Source of the DNA: Mytilus californianus
Lineage: Eukaryota; Mollusca; Bivalvia; Mytilida; Mytilidae
Direction: 5' to 3'
Length of the DNA stretch: 64,000 nt
NCBI RefSeq assembly: GCF_021869535.1
Contig: NW_026262668.1
Span: 15,236,348-15,300,347 of the forward strand
Position 1 is the first letter of the stretch. Each line of letters starts with the position of its first letter. The translations under genes were made by a program, and so were the position numbers. Below the pieces are notes generated by a model. The model made no database searches and was not told the origin of the DNA. It saw only the letters and a list, made by a program, of their open reading frames with translations. This document shows positions 1 through 11,999 of this stretch, piece by piece.

Positions 1-294
1 GCTTAGTATTGCTGACACATTGAATCTGATAGGTATCTCAACTCTACTATGAAGACATATCAAATTTTAAAAGCCAGTAATTTGTTGATCATAAAAATTT
101 AACTTTTACAACAAAAGATATGTCTATCATTTAAATGCAGGTAATGAAAGTTAAATAAAAATGATATTAAACATGTTTGAATACATCAAAGATAAAAATC
201 TAAAAAATCTTTATTGATGTTTTATGAAATTGTTCATGGTCCAACATGGTGCTGATATTTGCTATTTGACTATTTATTTTAATAAAAATAATAA

Positions 295-442
295 TAAATC
301 ACTTAACAGTCATATGTAGACAAGCATTGGACATTCCTGTTCTCTGGGTCTCCAAAATTCTAGACCATATGTTGATGTGCTCATAAAAAACATTGCACCG
401 AGATGTCCAATGCTTGTCTACATGTGGCTGTTAAGTGATTTA
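295..442. mobile_element. Fold-back / MITE-like element with ~40-bp terminal inverted repeats
   Basis: The left end (TAAATCACTTAACAGTCATA, then TGTAGACAAGCATTGGACAT) is repeated in reverse complement at the right end (ATGTCCAATGCTTGTCTACA through GTTAAGTGATTTA). There are about two mismatches over 40 bp. The unpaired centre is about 65 bp and has no open frame. This is the shape of a short non-autonomous DNA transposon. A clear target-site duplication is not visible. Confidence 0.65.
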
Positions 443-520
443 TGATTATAAATGTTGAATATTGGCTCAAATGAATATAAAACACATAAGTAACGAGATC
501 TGGTTACATGTTGCCCCTTA

Positions 521-592
521 TAGAAAAACACAAAGGATATGGGGTGTCCACCCATGACAAAAAATCAGTACATGCACAGCAAAAAAACACAC
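521..592. repeat. Family G repeat, copy 1
   Basis: Near-identical to 21627-21696: shared AAAGGATATGGGGT, CATCCATGAC (here CACCCATGAC) and CAGTACATGCACAGCAAAAA. Confidence 0.8.
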
Positions 593-1639
593 AAAAAGCA
601 AAAGAACATAATGTTTGTCTTTTTCTGTAGTGGCAAATATTTTTTTTAGTATACTTGTTATTACATTTTTTTGTTTGCTTATAGCACCAAATAAAGAATA
701 TTGAGATGCAACAATCTAACCTTATCGCTTTTTATTCCATTCCGGAAAAAAAAACCCAATCATTTACTAGACAACTTCCTGTTTGGGTCAAATATCGCAA
801 ACACAAAGGTCATCAGCAATGAGCTGAGCGAGGAAAAAGTTTGGAAAATGAACATTTCAATATTTTCAAAAAGACAAATTAAAGTCATTAAAAATGCTTT
901 GTTTGATGTGTTTACGATGGTTTTAATAAACATGTTTTATAATAAGTTTTATGCACAATATATTGTTTGAACAATGCCCCAGATAGCTTCAACTAGTTCA
1001 AAAAAGTTGTGTAATTTTAGAACTTATCCGGATTGGCATAAATAACGGTAAGGTGTATTCTAAACGACACGATCAAGTATATTAAATGACATATTACATG
1101 TACATTAAGGAAAGTTACTTTTAGTGGAACTGTCCTCGTATGCGTTGGTTTTTGAAAAGGACGACATGCGTTCCTATATTGTAATAACATTCATTAGTTT
1201 TGTAATTTTATGTCCTTTTAAGCCAATTTTTTTAAGTCAGGAATATACCATTTGTTTTCCATTTGTTCCGCTCGTTGATATAGTCGAGTGTTTGATTTGG
1301 CAGGTTTTATTGACTTTCTCCTTATAGAATTTACCTTGGGGTTCTTTTTGCTAATACTTTTTTACTCACTGAAAATAATGTTCCAGGGGTTTATTTTTAC
1401 AGAAACATAAGATCACAAAAATAAATCATGTTGCTGTCTCATTGAAACCGTAGTTATTCTACTGTTAATTCTATTCATACTCACCAGTAAAAACAAAAAT
1501 TATATTTTTTATGTCCTAAAAATTTATAATCGTCCTGAATATGTACGAAATATTAACCACTGAACGATAAGTAATCAACAACCAACCAAAATCGTAAACA
1601 AATATCAATTTTATGTTTAAATCATGGGATATTATTCAA
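593..1639. other. Intergenic, no supported feature
   Basis: AT-rich. Short open frames at 701-970 and 1124-1327 have low-complexity, Phe/Leu/Ile-rich translations and no recognisable domain. Confidence 0.5.
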
Positions 1640-1909
1640 TTAGTAACTTATGTAACACTGAGTGAAAGTAAAACATGTAAAATCAAATCACAAGACACCA
1701 CAATGTCAGTCTTGTCCACGTGCAGTAGGTAGGTTGATGTCTGGTGTCTGATCTTCAGATAGGTTATTCTATCTTTAAGTAATGTCTCTGTACTTCCGTT
1801 TCCGTTCAACGCATCTTCCATCTGCAGCATATTGAAGTTGTACCTCAGGTATGTACCTCTCGCTGCAGAAGTAGTTCTATGAGATGAAAATTTTAAGGAT
1901 GACTGTGGC
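1640..1909 (-). other. Unrecognised open frame, possible orphan exon
   Basis: On the minus strand a frame is open for about 85 codons after an in-frame TAA and a CCACAG that could serve as a splice acceptor (about 1908). It encodes a balanced, hydrophilic peptide (RGTYLRYNFNMLQMEDALNG, then STETLLKDRITYLK). That composition is unlike the Phe/Ile-rich chance frames nearby. I do not recognise a family, and no strong donor is evident. It may be an exon, a decayed gene or part of a repeat. Confidence 0.2.
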
Positions 1910-1961
1910 GCTTACATGTAATTATTGATCTTGGAATACCCGCCAGCTAGAATGTTGGTAG

Positions 1962-2400
1962 TCATTGGTTCTTCTGTTCTGTTATGGTACCAGAAATGCC
2001 GCGTACCTTCCTGCTAATACTCATTAACATACTCATCTGAGTGCATCGACCCGGTGTCCTCAAAGAAGCGTTCTTTTCTCTAGTGCGGGCAGACGTGGGA
2101 TTAATCCCAAGCCGGGTGATTCCAACGTCTTGAAACGAAAATAACAAGTTATAGACTCTGTTGTGTATCAATACCTAAACAATTGATATTTACTGCTTCG
2201 TCGCTGAATATGTGGCATTTCGGAGTAAGAGCAAAAACTGGTCGGCTCGGAGTCAAAATAATTTATCCTGGTAGGATGAAATGTCTTTCTGCAAACTATA
2301 ACCTTGTGAATTAGAACGTATCACATAAACATGTTCTCGTCATGACTTGCATATACTATTTAAAACTGGACGTAAAAAATCAATCCATCTACATCATTCT
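1962..2400 (-). repeat. Candidate dispersed repeat
   Basis: A more GC-rich segment with GTGCGGGCAGACGTGGGATT, AATCCCAAGCCGGGTGATTC and GGTCGGCTCGGAGTC. I remember this pattern from mussel repeats. No second copy is in the window. The minus-strand open frame at 1962-2171 falls in it. Confidence 0.3.
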
Positions 2401-2637
2401 CATCATCATCTTCATCATATCGCCATCCTCCTCACCATTAGCGTCATGATCATCATCCTGTTGTATGTCTTTTATTGCGAGAAATCAGACGTACTCGGTT
2501 TCCCCAACATGTACCATTGGTAATAACACAGCAGTACGTCGTACCAGTAAATAAATGACTGCGTTGTTGCTGTATGATGTTTGAAAACCGTACTTTTGTG
2601 TCTTTTTCCCTTTTTCCAGACATTTGCATTTGGAGAA

Positions 2638-2652
2638 GGGGGGGGGGGGGGG
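2638..2652. repeat. Poly-G tract
   Basis: Fifteen consecutive G followed by AGAAAAAAAA. Confidence 0.9.
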
Positions 2653-3688
2653 AGAAAAAAAACAGCAATTGCAATTTGATCTATTTGTTATTATTTCAGT
2701 TTTTATTTCAGAAAAAAATCTTAATTATTAGTTACGAAATAATTTTTAAATTTAAAATGTTAAGATTTTATACGATTTTCATAACTATTCCATTGTAATT
2801 TATTTATCTATTTTGCTTTAATCTAAACTTTTATTTATGAAGAAATGAAAATGAGGTTTATACTTTAAACTAAAGTTTTTACTACAACAACACCTATTCT
2901 TTAAAAAAACATTTATTTAATTTATTTTGTTGGCATGTCTTTTATAAAGTGTAGGAATTCCTAGTCGATACGTAAATAACCTTTATATTATCTTTTGTGA
3001 CATTTGTAGTATATGCATGGTCTTTGAAATATTTTCTTAACAAATAGCAATAACACGATAGTAATATTTTAAATTTTGTCACCCGCCAATACACATCGAA
3101 TACATAAGAATATATACTGAGCATTATTAACTCCAAACGAAATAAGTGTTTCAAGATTAAATTTTATTCGGCTTAGCTTGAAATATAAGTTTATTTTTAA
3201 TTTTTCATCGATTGTTTTTTCTTTAATAACCCTCGTTTTAAGTTTCATAATTAATGTTTACAATGTATTATAATACTGATTCTCAGGCTAGCATTACAGC
3301 CGTTGACCTATCTTGTCTTTAAATATGGTGTCTATTCACATCAAAACAATAGTATCATACCCCAAAAACGTTTAATAACAATTATTCAAACGTTTAAGAA
3401 TGTTTTGTTGTTTAAACGCCCGAATAATATATCCAATTCATCAGACAGTTTATATCAACACCTATAGATAGATGAACATTTACCATAAAAACCTCGTCAA
3501 GTGTATCATCGCGAGCTATCACGTTATATCTAATGGTTCTTCTGTCTAGGTAGGCTGTTCTCTACAGCATTGTTCTTACTCATTGCCTTTCCAAAATATG
3601 ATTTATGTAAATCTTCAAACTTTGATTATACTTTGTTCTCTCTTGGAGGGAATTTAGAGAGTTTTTGATTTTTTGTTACATAACTGTT
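2653..3688. other. Intergenic, no supported feature
   Basis: AT-rich, no recurrent repeat and no coding-like frame. Confidence 0.5.
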
Positions 3689-4060
3689 TTAATTCTTTTT
3701 GGAAGCTATTTTATAGTTGATGTTTTGCCTATACTGGCTTGATATCGATTGAACATTTTGTGATGTTCGGAATCGCCGTTTAATTTTAGTGATGATATAA
3801 GAAGTAGTGTAAATGAGAGTTAACGAGCTGCGCGAGAGAGCAATATTGCTGGATGCAAATCCGCTGTGACATGTTATACCAAAGGATTTTAAAAAAATAT
3901 ATTGATTTTTATGAAGATATATCATTATGATACATAAGGCCGCCATAGTCCCTTTTAAAAAAAGACTTCCTTCAAGTCTACTGTTGTTCAAACAGGATCT
4001 AGATTCTTGAGGACAAAACGCGATGAAGTTTTTACATCCGTTAAAGATCATGTGTTACAT
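3689..4060 (-). repeat. Family D repeat, copy 1
   Basis: The block at 3730-3885 pairs with 35790-35945: both carry GATATCGAT(T/C)GAACA, TTTGTGATGTT, GTGATGATAT and AGTGTAAATGAGAGTTAACG (here) or its close variant, then CGCTGTGACAT or AGCTGTGACATAT. It probably derives from a longer retroelement read on the minus strand. Confidence 0.6.
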
Positions 4061-4101
4061 ATGTCTCCTGCTTGTTAAATTAAAGTCCAGGTACAATCAC
4101 G

Positions 4102-4106
<5 letters not shown>

Positions 4107-4138
<32 letters not shown>

Positions 4139-4366
4139 AGTATTTAACGCCACTTTCAACACTATTATGCTATTTCGTGGCGGTCAGTTTTTATTGGTGG
4201 AGGAAGCCGGAGTACCAGGAGAGAACCACCGACCTTCAGTTTGAAAGCTAAAAATCTTAGTTAATTAAGATTGGAGTCGAGCGCACATGCCACGTGCTGG
4301 ATTCGAACTCACAACCTCAGAGTTGACTAGCTAGTGATACAGTAGTTCGACAACTTAGACCACTCG
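4107..4366 (-). mobile_element. tRNA-derived SINE
   Basis: On the minus strand the element starts with a tRNA-like head: A box TGGTCTAAGTTG (4362-4351) and B box GAGTTCGAATCC (4310-4299), about 40 bp apart as in tRNA genes. A body follows (GGTGGTTCTCTCCTGGTACT, GACCGCCAC), and the element ends in an eightfold simple tail, (GATT)8 on the + strand at 4107-4138. The head, body and tetranucleotide tail are a standard SINE plan, and I recall close relatives in bivalves. The tRNA head cannot encode a working tRNA because its acceptor stem is not preserved. Confidence 0.85.
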
Positions 4367-4544
4367 AAATAAAGACCAGAGTATATCGTGAAAGTGCAAC
4401 AGTCAGATTTTCAAAGGGTCGGAATTCAGCCCAATTTTATAAAATTTCATATACATGGCATAACATGTGTAAACAAATTGATAATTTTAATGCTTATAAA
4501 ATTGAGAATGGAATTACTTCTTATATACGGAAGATCATAAACTT

Positions 4545-4740
4545 TCCATAGATAATAAGTACCAGGTTTGAAATTTTGTACGCGAGACGCGCCTTTCGTC
4601 TACAATAGACTCATCAGTGACGCTCGAATCAAAAAAGGCAAAATAAAGTTCGAAGTCGAAGAGCTTTAAGGACCCAAAATTTCTAAAAGTTTTGCTAAAT
4701 ACAGCTAGGGTAATATATTCTTGGGTAGAAAATCCTTAGT
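4545..4740 (-). repeat. Family B repeat
   Basis: Reverse-orientation copy with TTTCGTCTACAATAGACTCA, TCAGTGACGCTCGAATC, then AAAGTTTTGCTAAATACAGC. The same order is found at 35140-35320 and, inverted, at 20845-21070. Confidence 0.85.
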
Positions 4741-5854
4741 ATTTTAAAAAAAATTATATAAAAATAAAACAGTTTATAATGGTTATTCACAAAGTATCTC
4801 AATGTTCTTAGGGTTAATTGTTAACAAGTTAAATATTGAAGCTGTATAAAAAGATATAAAAACAATATATATGGAACAGATATTTCTTTCAAACATCTAT
4901 TAGCACTTTAAGAGCATAGTCAGAATCAGTAGGGGCCATTAAATTGTTAAGGTGCGAATTTGTGAACTACTGATAACCGACCAGTAGCCAAATCAGATAT
5001 CAAATTTTAGAATTGTTCAAACAATTTGGTCCAGAACATTGTTGAGATGATAGATCACAAATTATATAGCTGTTGATAGGTCTAATCAAAATGCCGAATA
5101 ATTGATCTTAAAGAAACAAAAGAAGGACTTAAGTTGGCCGTGTAAACGCTCTTTGCCTGACAATAGGCGTGCCAAAGAGGATAGATTAATACCTGGTTGG
5201 CAATCAACACCTTGGGTTAAATGATTAAACTACTTATCTTAATAATCAAATTAAATGTAGAAAGACCTTGGTTGATTTCTATCTTCTGCTGTTTAATAAC
5301 AGTTTTGCAGGTCATTTATTAAAATATATTGACACGATATATCAGAACAATTCCAAACAAAAAAACTTTGACACAACACGAAAACTATTATTATATTGTA
5401 TTTATACGTAATTACAGTTACTGCTAGATTATAACTGATAAATGAAAAAAAAAATATGCATTATAGTTATTGAAAACTAACTCATTTCAATATTTTCACA
5501 CGGAAATTAATAAATTAATGGTTGCAAATTTGAATTAAATGGTTAGGTTCGTACACCTTCACGTCGCTGAGTGCATAACATAAATCATTGCATTTAAAAA
5601 AAATGAAAGGAAAATAACAGAATTTTGATTGCAGATAATTTGAATCAGAGAACAGAGTTAAAATTTTATTTCATTAGAACGTATACATTAATTTCCGTAC
5701 ATATATGTGTACCATTCAAGCGGAAAGATACACAAAATACACAAAAAAAAAGCAAATATGATTTCGTTTTCTATTCCACATGTCTATAGTTATTCGGTAC
5801 TGATATAAAAAGTTATTTAGAAAACTAAGGTTTATACTCGATTAGGCAGAGTTT
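4741..5854. other. Intergenic, no supported feature
   Basis: AT-rich, no coding-like frame and no repeat shared elsewhere in the window. Confidence 0.5.
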
Positions 5855-6280
5855 ACCTTAGATGAATTTGGGTATTCTTTTTAGGTCCCTTTTTCGTCGT
5901 GTATATCCTTACGTTTCTTCGTATTTATACATTTCTGATGACCATACATTCATTACAACATTATAGTGTTATTTTTATTTACTAGCATTGGGCAATTTTG
6001 GGTTGATACCACCAATGGTAGACTTATAGTCCCTGTGGGTATCATCAGATCATTAGGCTGTACTTCGGTACTGGTATTATTTATGACACATTTATTCTCA
6101 AATTTACCGTTGAAAAGAAATTACTAAGCAACTTTTGGTCATATAAAACCTAACATTTCTATGTATTTGTACTTCCTGGCTTTCAAATGTTTGAGTCTGT
6201 TGTTCCTGATGAAAGTACCTCCAGAAAAGTGCTTCGGACGTACGAGATTTAACAAGTATTATAATTTTCATTCTTTAACA
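5855..6280 (+). repeat. Family C repeat
   Basis: Contains TTAGATGAATTTGGGTATTC, CCTGGCTTTCAAATGTTTGA and AAAAGTGCTTCGGACGTACG. This order is also seen at 10960-11275 and 39680-39925, and inverted at 63790-63960. A mid-section (GGTACTGGTATTATTTATGA) is specific to this copy. Confidence 0.8.
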
Positions 6281-6565
6281 TGTATATTCACACAAAGTTT
6301 GTAGTTGAATGTTTAAATCATAAATGATAATTTTTAATCCTTTTTTTTGTGTTGATACTGTTTTGATATTATTTATATAGTTTTAAGTATATTTGGAAGA
6401 TTTTTTCATCATATTCTTGATTCAGACAATACATCGAATTTGTGGAAAATCTAAATAGAACATATAAAGATAATTTATAGTTTTGAAGTTTTAAAGTGAC
6501 CATCATTTAATATTTGCGACTCACATGCAGTTGACATTGAAAAAGTAAGTAACACACAAACACAT

Positions 6566-6865
6566 AAATAAAGGCAACAGTAGTATACCGCTATTCGAAA
6601 TTCATAAATCGATTGAGAAAAAAACAAATCCGGGTTACAAACTAAAACTGAGGGAAACACGTCAAATATAAGGGGAGAACAACGACACAACAGAAACTCA
6701 ACAATAAAATGCAACACAAACAGAAACGAACTATAATATAACAATGACCATTTTCCTGACTTGGTACAGGACATTTTAAGAAAAAATGGTGGATTGAACC
6801 TGGTTTTGTGGCTAGCCAAACCTCCCGCTTTTATGGCAATGTTAAATATAACATTAAAATGACAA
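6566..6865 (-). mobile_element. Family E (Penelope-like 3' tail), minus orientation
   Basis: AAAGGCAACAGTAGTATACC, then ATAAATCGATTGAG and AACAAATCCGGGTTACAAAC, and at the other end AATGGTGGATTGAACCTGGT. It is the reverse complement of the 59515-59798 tail that follows the reverse transcriptase piece at 58798. The 132-codon minus frame through it is incidental. Confidence 0.75.
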
Positions 6866-8460
6866 GATAACATAAGTCATGCGAGTGCGTTTTGATTGAA
6901 AATATATGGTCTTTTAGATTTGAAAAATTTTACAGCAGAAAAATCAAATGTATCATATCACAGCAATTTTGTTTTAAAACGCATCATTTTAATCGTCCCT
7001 ATGTATAATTGATATACATCATTTCAATTGCAAAAGATATTCTAACTCATTTCTAATCCGATATTTATAACACTTCCATCTTTTTTTCCAGAATTATTCG
7101 CAATCTCTTGTGTGTAATGCAGCTTTTCTTGACCCTATTATATAGTGTAATTCGGATTTCAAAATATTTCCAAACATATCGATTGTGAAGTTTGAACTAA
7201 ATGTACAAAATAAGAAAATGATCATCAGATGATGCAAATTATTCTAATTTATTGGTGATTCCATAAAGATCGGATATAAAATGAATTTATATCGTTGTTC
7301 TTTGTTCTCAGGTGGACATCACTGTTAATCATACAACATAGTTTTTTTTTATTAAAATATTTCTTTAAAACTGTACGAGTTTGTTTAAAATGCTAGGGGA
7401 AATATTGAAAACGATACACTTTTTCCCATGCTGATATCCTATATGTTAGTAAATTGATTGACCCTTTGGATACCATTAGCATGCCAACAATTATGTAATA
7501 TTGAAAATATACATTATAATATTTAATGATCTTTTTTTTTTAATCTATCTGTACTAAACGTTATTTAATGAATTGGTTCAATACGTGCCACATACAATTT
7601 AGTATCTGTCCCACGTACTTATACTCGCAAACGTTTAGTAAAATTATTACTATTAAAATGCATTTTAACCTTTTAGTATCAGCGGCTGTGAAGAACTTGT
7701 TGGCTATGAAAGAAATCAGAAAGTTTTATCAAGTGTGAACTGAATTAACAGGATCTTTAGCTCGGGTGCACTACATTAGAAAATTGTTTCCCTTTGTATT
7801 TCCAAATATTATCATTGTTGTTTAATTGTTCGTGTCAGTGGCAAAGATAAAACATATAAAGTTAATGAAAGCTATCATATCTCGATCAGTACGACACTAT
7901 CATCATAATCTTATATACCCTGTCGCTTGTAGTAATTGCTCCTAATTGCTCCGAATTCATTTAGGGTTAGGAGTCACAACTGACGCCAAAATAAAGCAGC
8001 TTGAATGGAGTTTAACATATATTTAAGATTCCGCGGTTTAGTAAATTAATAGTTTAACTACCAACTGCCATAATTATACTAGGGGCTAATAAGGTGTATT
8101 TTAGATTCTTTGTTTGCATATGAATTTCACTGATGAAGGACTTTCTTTTACATTGTTAGTTCGCATTGCAAACACTTTACTTTTTATTATTGTTTACTCA
8201 AATTGTTATTGTTTTAGTGTTTTCCTTCAATGTCTTAATTTCTAATGTAACCTTCGTGATATTCGTTTGACTGTACTTAATTATTTATATTTTAAAATAA
8301 ATTGTGCAAGAAGATAATTCTAATTTGTCGACAGCGGAAGCAGCATTAAATATTTTGACATATCTCAACTGATACAATTTGGTTGGACAATAGTCAATAT
8401 CTGAGTCTTAACTCACGAAACACACACCTTTGCAAGCTTAGATCTTAAGACACAAGCAAA
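6866..8460. other. Intergenic, no supported feature
   Basis: AT-rich, with no repeat family recurring in the window and no coding-like frame. Confidence 0.5.
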
Positions 8461-8689
8461 ATGGATGATGATTTCCCAGACGACATACCCTGTCACTGTT
8501 CTTTCGGAATGGGAAAAATTCCCTCAGGCTTTTTTTCTCTCTTTGATTTTATATTCAAAAGAGATTGTTAAGTCTAAAATGAAAGACATTCATGAACACT
8601 TTAAATGTAAAGAAAACAACTCTGTCAATGGTATTTCATTTCAACTCATGAACATTAGAGCATATACGGAAGTAATATCCCCTAAATAG

Positions 8690-8806
8690 AAATAAGAAGA
8701 TGTGGTATGAGTGATAATGAGACAACTCTCCATCCAAGTCACAATGTGTAAAAAGTAAACAATTATAGGTCAAAGTACGGCCTTCAACACGGAGCCTAAG
8801 CATGTT
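8690..8806 (+). repeat. Family A repeat, truncated
   Basis: AAATAAGAAGATGTGGTATG through GGCCTTCAACACGGAGCC, then the homology stops. Confidence 0.9.
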
Positions 8807-9087
8807 TACAATCTTCAAGTATTGTATAGGTATGAACTACCTTTCAAAGTGACATTTTTTTGTAAAAAAAAGCTCTATATCAACCCTTAAGTTGTTCATC
8901 GCAAAATTTTAGCAAATTCCTATCTTCAAACACAAATCTAAAGACCCTCTATTTGAAAACAAATAACATTGTTTTTTGTAACGAAAATATCAGGCGATTG
9001 ATCATTGATTCGGATTTTATCAAATAAGGGGATAATAAATTGGTCAGCTACCAAGTCTATACAAAAAACCCACCAAAATGAAAACTT

Positions 9088-9183
9088 TTTGATCACACGA
9101 GCGCCACTGATCTATAAGTCTAATGTAGACGATACGCGCATCTGGCCTAACAAATTACCAGCCTGGTTTCTTTAATGAGTATA
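9088..9183 (+). repeat. Family B fragment
   Basis: CGAGCGCCACTGAT, GTAGACGATACGCGCATCTG and CCAGCCTGG match the family B core in + orientation; flanking family sequence is missing. Confidence 0.65.
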
Positions 9184-10295
9184 TATGCAAAACACCATAA
9201 AAATCGACTCCTCTTATTTGTTCTTAGGAAACCAAGTGCTCTACTTACGTCTACTTTTTCGAAATGTCACAAATTATACACGAAGAAGAAAACAGACAAT
9301 CTAAAAAATACCGGATAGTACAAAAGTCTCTACCAACTACCAACACCCAATTCCTTAAAAAGAAAAAAGAAGACAGTGAAAACAAAGGATTATAACAACG
9401 AATAACTCATTGCCCCAGACACAAACTGTGGTTGAATTAAATTAATTTACCGATGTTTGCATCTCATAGATACAAATATAGGTAAAATAAAAACGGAGGG
9501 AATTGCATGAACACAATAATAGCGAGATCGGGTGCAACGACAATGTAAGCATCAACTGATATGCTTGCATCACCTGCACACAAACACTCAGTTGCCTACA
9601 TAGACTGTATGCTGTAAAACTAAAGAACACAATAACAAACCTGCACAGTGCAGGTACCATTGGGATATCCTCTAACTTAAAGAAGAAAATACATCAACTG
9701 CACATAATTTGAATAGCAAGGTCAAAATGTGCTCGCTACTACCGACAGCTAGCTAGAGAAGAAATAGCTGATGGTTGGATACTACTGCTCAAGACGGAAA
9801 AAAAACCCACCAAAAAAAAAATCAGAAACAACACTCCTATAGGTTTAATGACAATTTATTATGAAATTTTGATTGGAATCAGCAGCATTTGGGAGAGGCC
9901 AGTAAGTATTTTAAAATCGGCAGACCAATGAAAGAAAGATCCATTTTAACTGAATAAGTTAGTATATCACGTATGTAGCCCTTGCAGTTGAAAGACATTC
10001 CCGAATTAAGAAATATAATGTTAGTGCTTTAGTTCTTTTAACGACATTACAATGATATAAAAAATAGGATGACAAATACTATCTATTATTCCATATTGAT
10101 AGAACCTTAGTAGGTTTTTCTATATGAATTGGATTTTGAATAAATAAGCATATTCAACTGCGGGAAAAGTATATTGACCGCGCAAAACGTCGCGTGCTTT
10201 TACGTTATGTTAAAATCGTTTGACGTACAATTGGTTTTGGTAAATATTGTCATTATATATATTTCTCTTGGTACTCTCTCGGAATATGGAATAAA

Positions 10296-10426
10296 ACAAT
10301 TACTGTCTTTTGTTTCGGTAAATTTGTGGTTTAATTGACTTTTGAAAAACCGCTGGCCTCAGTGAATATCAGTTTTTCAAAAGTCAATAAAACCACATAT
10401 TTACCTCATCAAAAGACAGTAATTGT
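10296..10426. mobile_element. Long hairpin / fold-back element
   Basis: Arms 10296-10350 and 10372-10426 are inverted repeats of about 55 bp. The left runs ACAATTACTGTCTTTTG to GACTTTTGAAAAAC; the right runs GTTTTTCAAAAGTC to CAAAAGACAGTAATTGT. There are a few mismatches, and the unpaired spacer is only ~21 bp. It fits a fold-back or MITE-type element. Transcription would give a ~130-nt stem-loop. Confidence 0.75.
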
Positions 10427-10959
10427 ATAATATTTTTGTTTCAAATATCAAAGGAGGAGGTTTGATAAGAGCTATCATTTTGCTCCTGACATTGTAAGAA
10501 TAGGAGAGTTATTCAAGTGTTTTAAAATAATGTTACTTTATTGATAAATGAACTAGTTGCTATAATTTGGAATATTTAGTGCAGAAAGATCACTTGTGAT
10601 ATGTCACTATGACGTCATTAACATGTAAACAAATTATGTAGTTGACATTAAATGGCAATTTAACGCATATAATGATTAAAATATGAAAGAGCAAGAACTT
10701 TATCAAAAAAGATAAGTTAAACAGATAAGCATCTTTAAAAAGTACATTTTTGAGCAATATATCTTTTTGGGTAAAAATGACAAGATCTCAAAGCTATTTT
10801 TGCAGTTTTAGCTGCTTAGCACGTAATGTAAGAAGTTTGAAGCCCTAATGCCAATATGTAAGACAAAATAATAATAATAATAGATTGAAATAGTGATGCC
10901 CGACAGCCTTACGTCTTAAGAACATCTGAATGATGTTAGGTGTTCATTTTATAATAATT

Positions 10960-11275
10960 TTTGATTGACGAATTCAAGGAGCCAAACAAGTGGCGTATCA
11001 TACCATTTCCTTTACAGATAATATGTTGATAAGGACCATGATTGTTGTTTTGAAAGTATTCAAAGTATACCTCAGGCAAAGTTGATCTAAGATGAATTTG
11101 GCTATTCTTTGAATGTCCTTTTTTATCATATAGATACTTACGTTGTAAGATCATTATATATCCTAGCTTTCAGATGTTTAGATTTCTGCGTTCCTGGTGG
11201 AGGCAAATCAAGAAAAGCTCACGACGCACGAAATTTATAAAGTGTTATTTGCATATTTAAAAGTCTGTGGTATAA
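10960..11275 (+). repeat. Family C repeat
   Basis: CTAAGATGAATTTGGCTATT, CTAGCTTTCAGATGTTTAGA and CACGACGCACGAAATTTATA, in the family C order. Confidence 0.8.
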
Positions 11276-11280
11276 AGTAA

Positions 11281-11405
11281 AATAACAAAAATACCGAACT
11301 CCAAGGAAAATTCAAAAAGGAAAGTTTCTTATCAAATGGCAAAATCAAAATTCAAACACACCAAACGAATGGAAAAAAACTGTCATATTCCTGACTTAGC
11401 ATCTG
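11281..11405 (-). repeat. Family E fragment
   Basis: AAAATACCGAACTCCAAGGA through CATATTCCTGACTTAG is the reverse complement of the 59570-59685 part of the Penelope-like tail. Confidence 0.65.
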
Positions 11406-11999
11406 TTACCTTCTAGAATAAGCTTGTTATTTAAGCAATGCTATAAAGTTACCTTTATTAGAGCGATTTTCTCCTAGTAAACCGTTCAAGTTGTGAAATG
11501 CACACGTTACAGGATGCATCAAGGAAAACATTGCCTTTCAAAAAATGAAGTTTGTGATAGAAAAGGTACAATTGTCTCTTTTGTCGTTTATCTTAGTTCC
11601 AAATATATTGTACCAACGCTGTTATGTCTAAAAATTTACAATATTGACTGTTATTATTATCCTATTTAGCAAGCATGTTTCATAAACTCGGGATTATCAA
11701 TAGTAAGTACATAATCACGGATATCTTTTCTAAAATGTCGATTCATTTTCCCTTTCTAAAGTTTTTCCTTGTAAGAAGATTTATAGCAGAAAAGAAAAAA
11801 ATATGATATTAGAGGTGCATAATTAATATCATGAGGAATTCCAATAGCTTAACGATATAAAATCAAAGTTTGAGTCAGCGCTTCTCCAGGAACAATGTTT
11901 TTAATATCGTTTATAACTGATGAAAGATCTTCATAATTACAGACTTCATTAATCAAAAAGTCCGTTCAAGTACAAGTAGTTTACCTTTCGCAATTTCGG

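Noticed and set aside
3689-4051. 120-codon minus-strand frame as a gene
   Set aside because: It overlaps the family D repeat, whose second copy has stops in the equivalent frame.
4299-4366. A tRNA gene on the minus strand
   Set aside because: A and B boxes are present, but the acceptor stem is absent and the sequence continues into a SINE body with a GATT tail.
6475-6873. 132-codon minus-strand frame
   Set aside because: It lies on a family E repeat, and other E copies do not keep this frame open.
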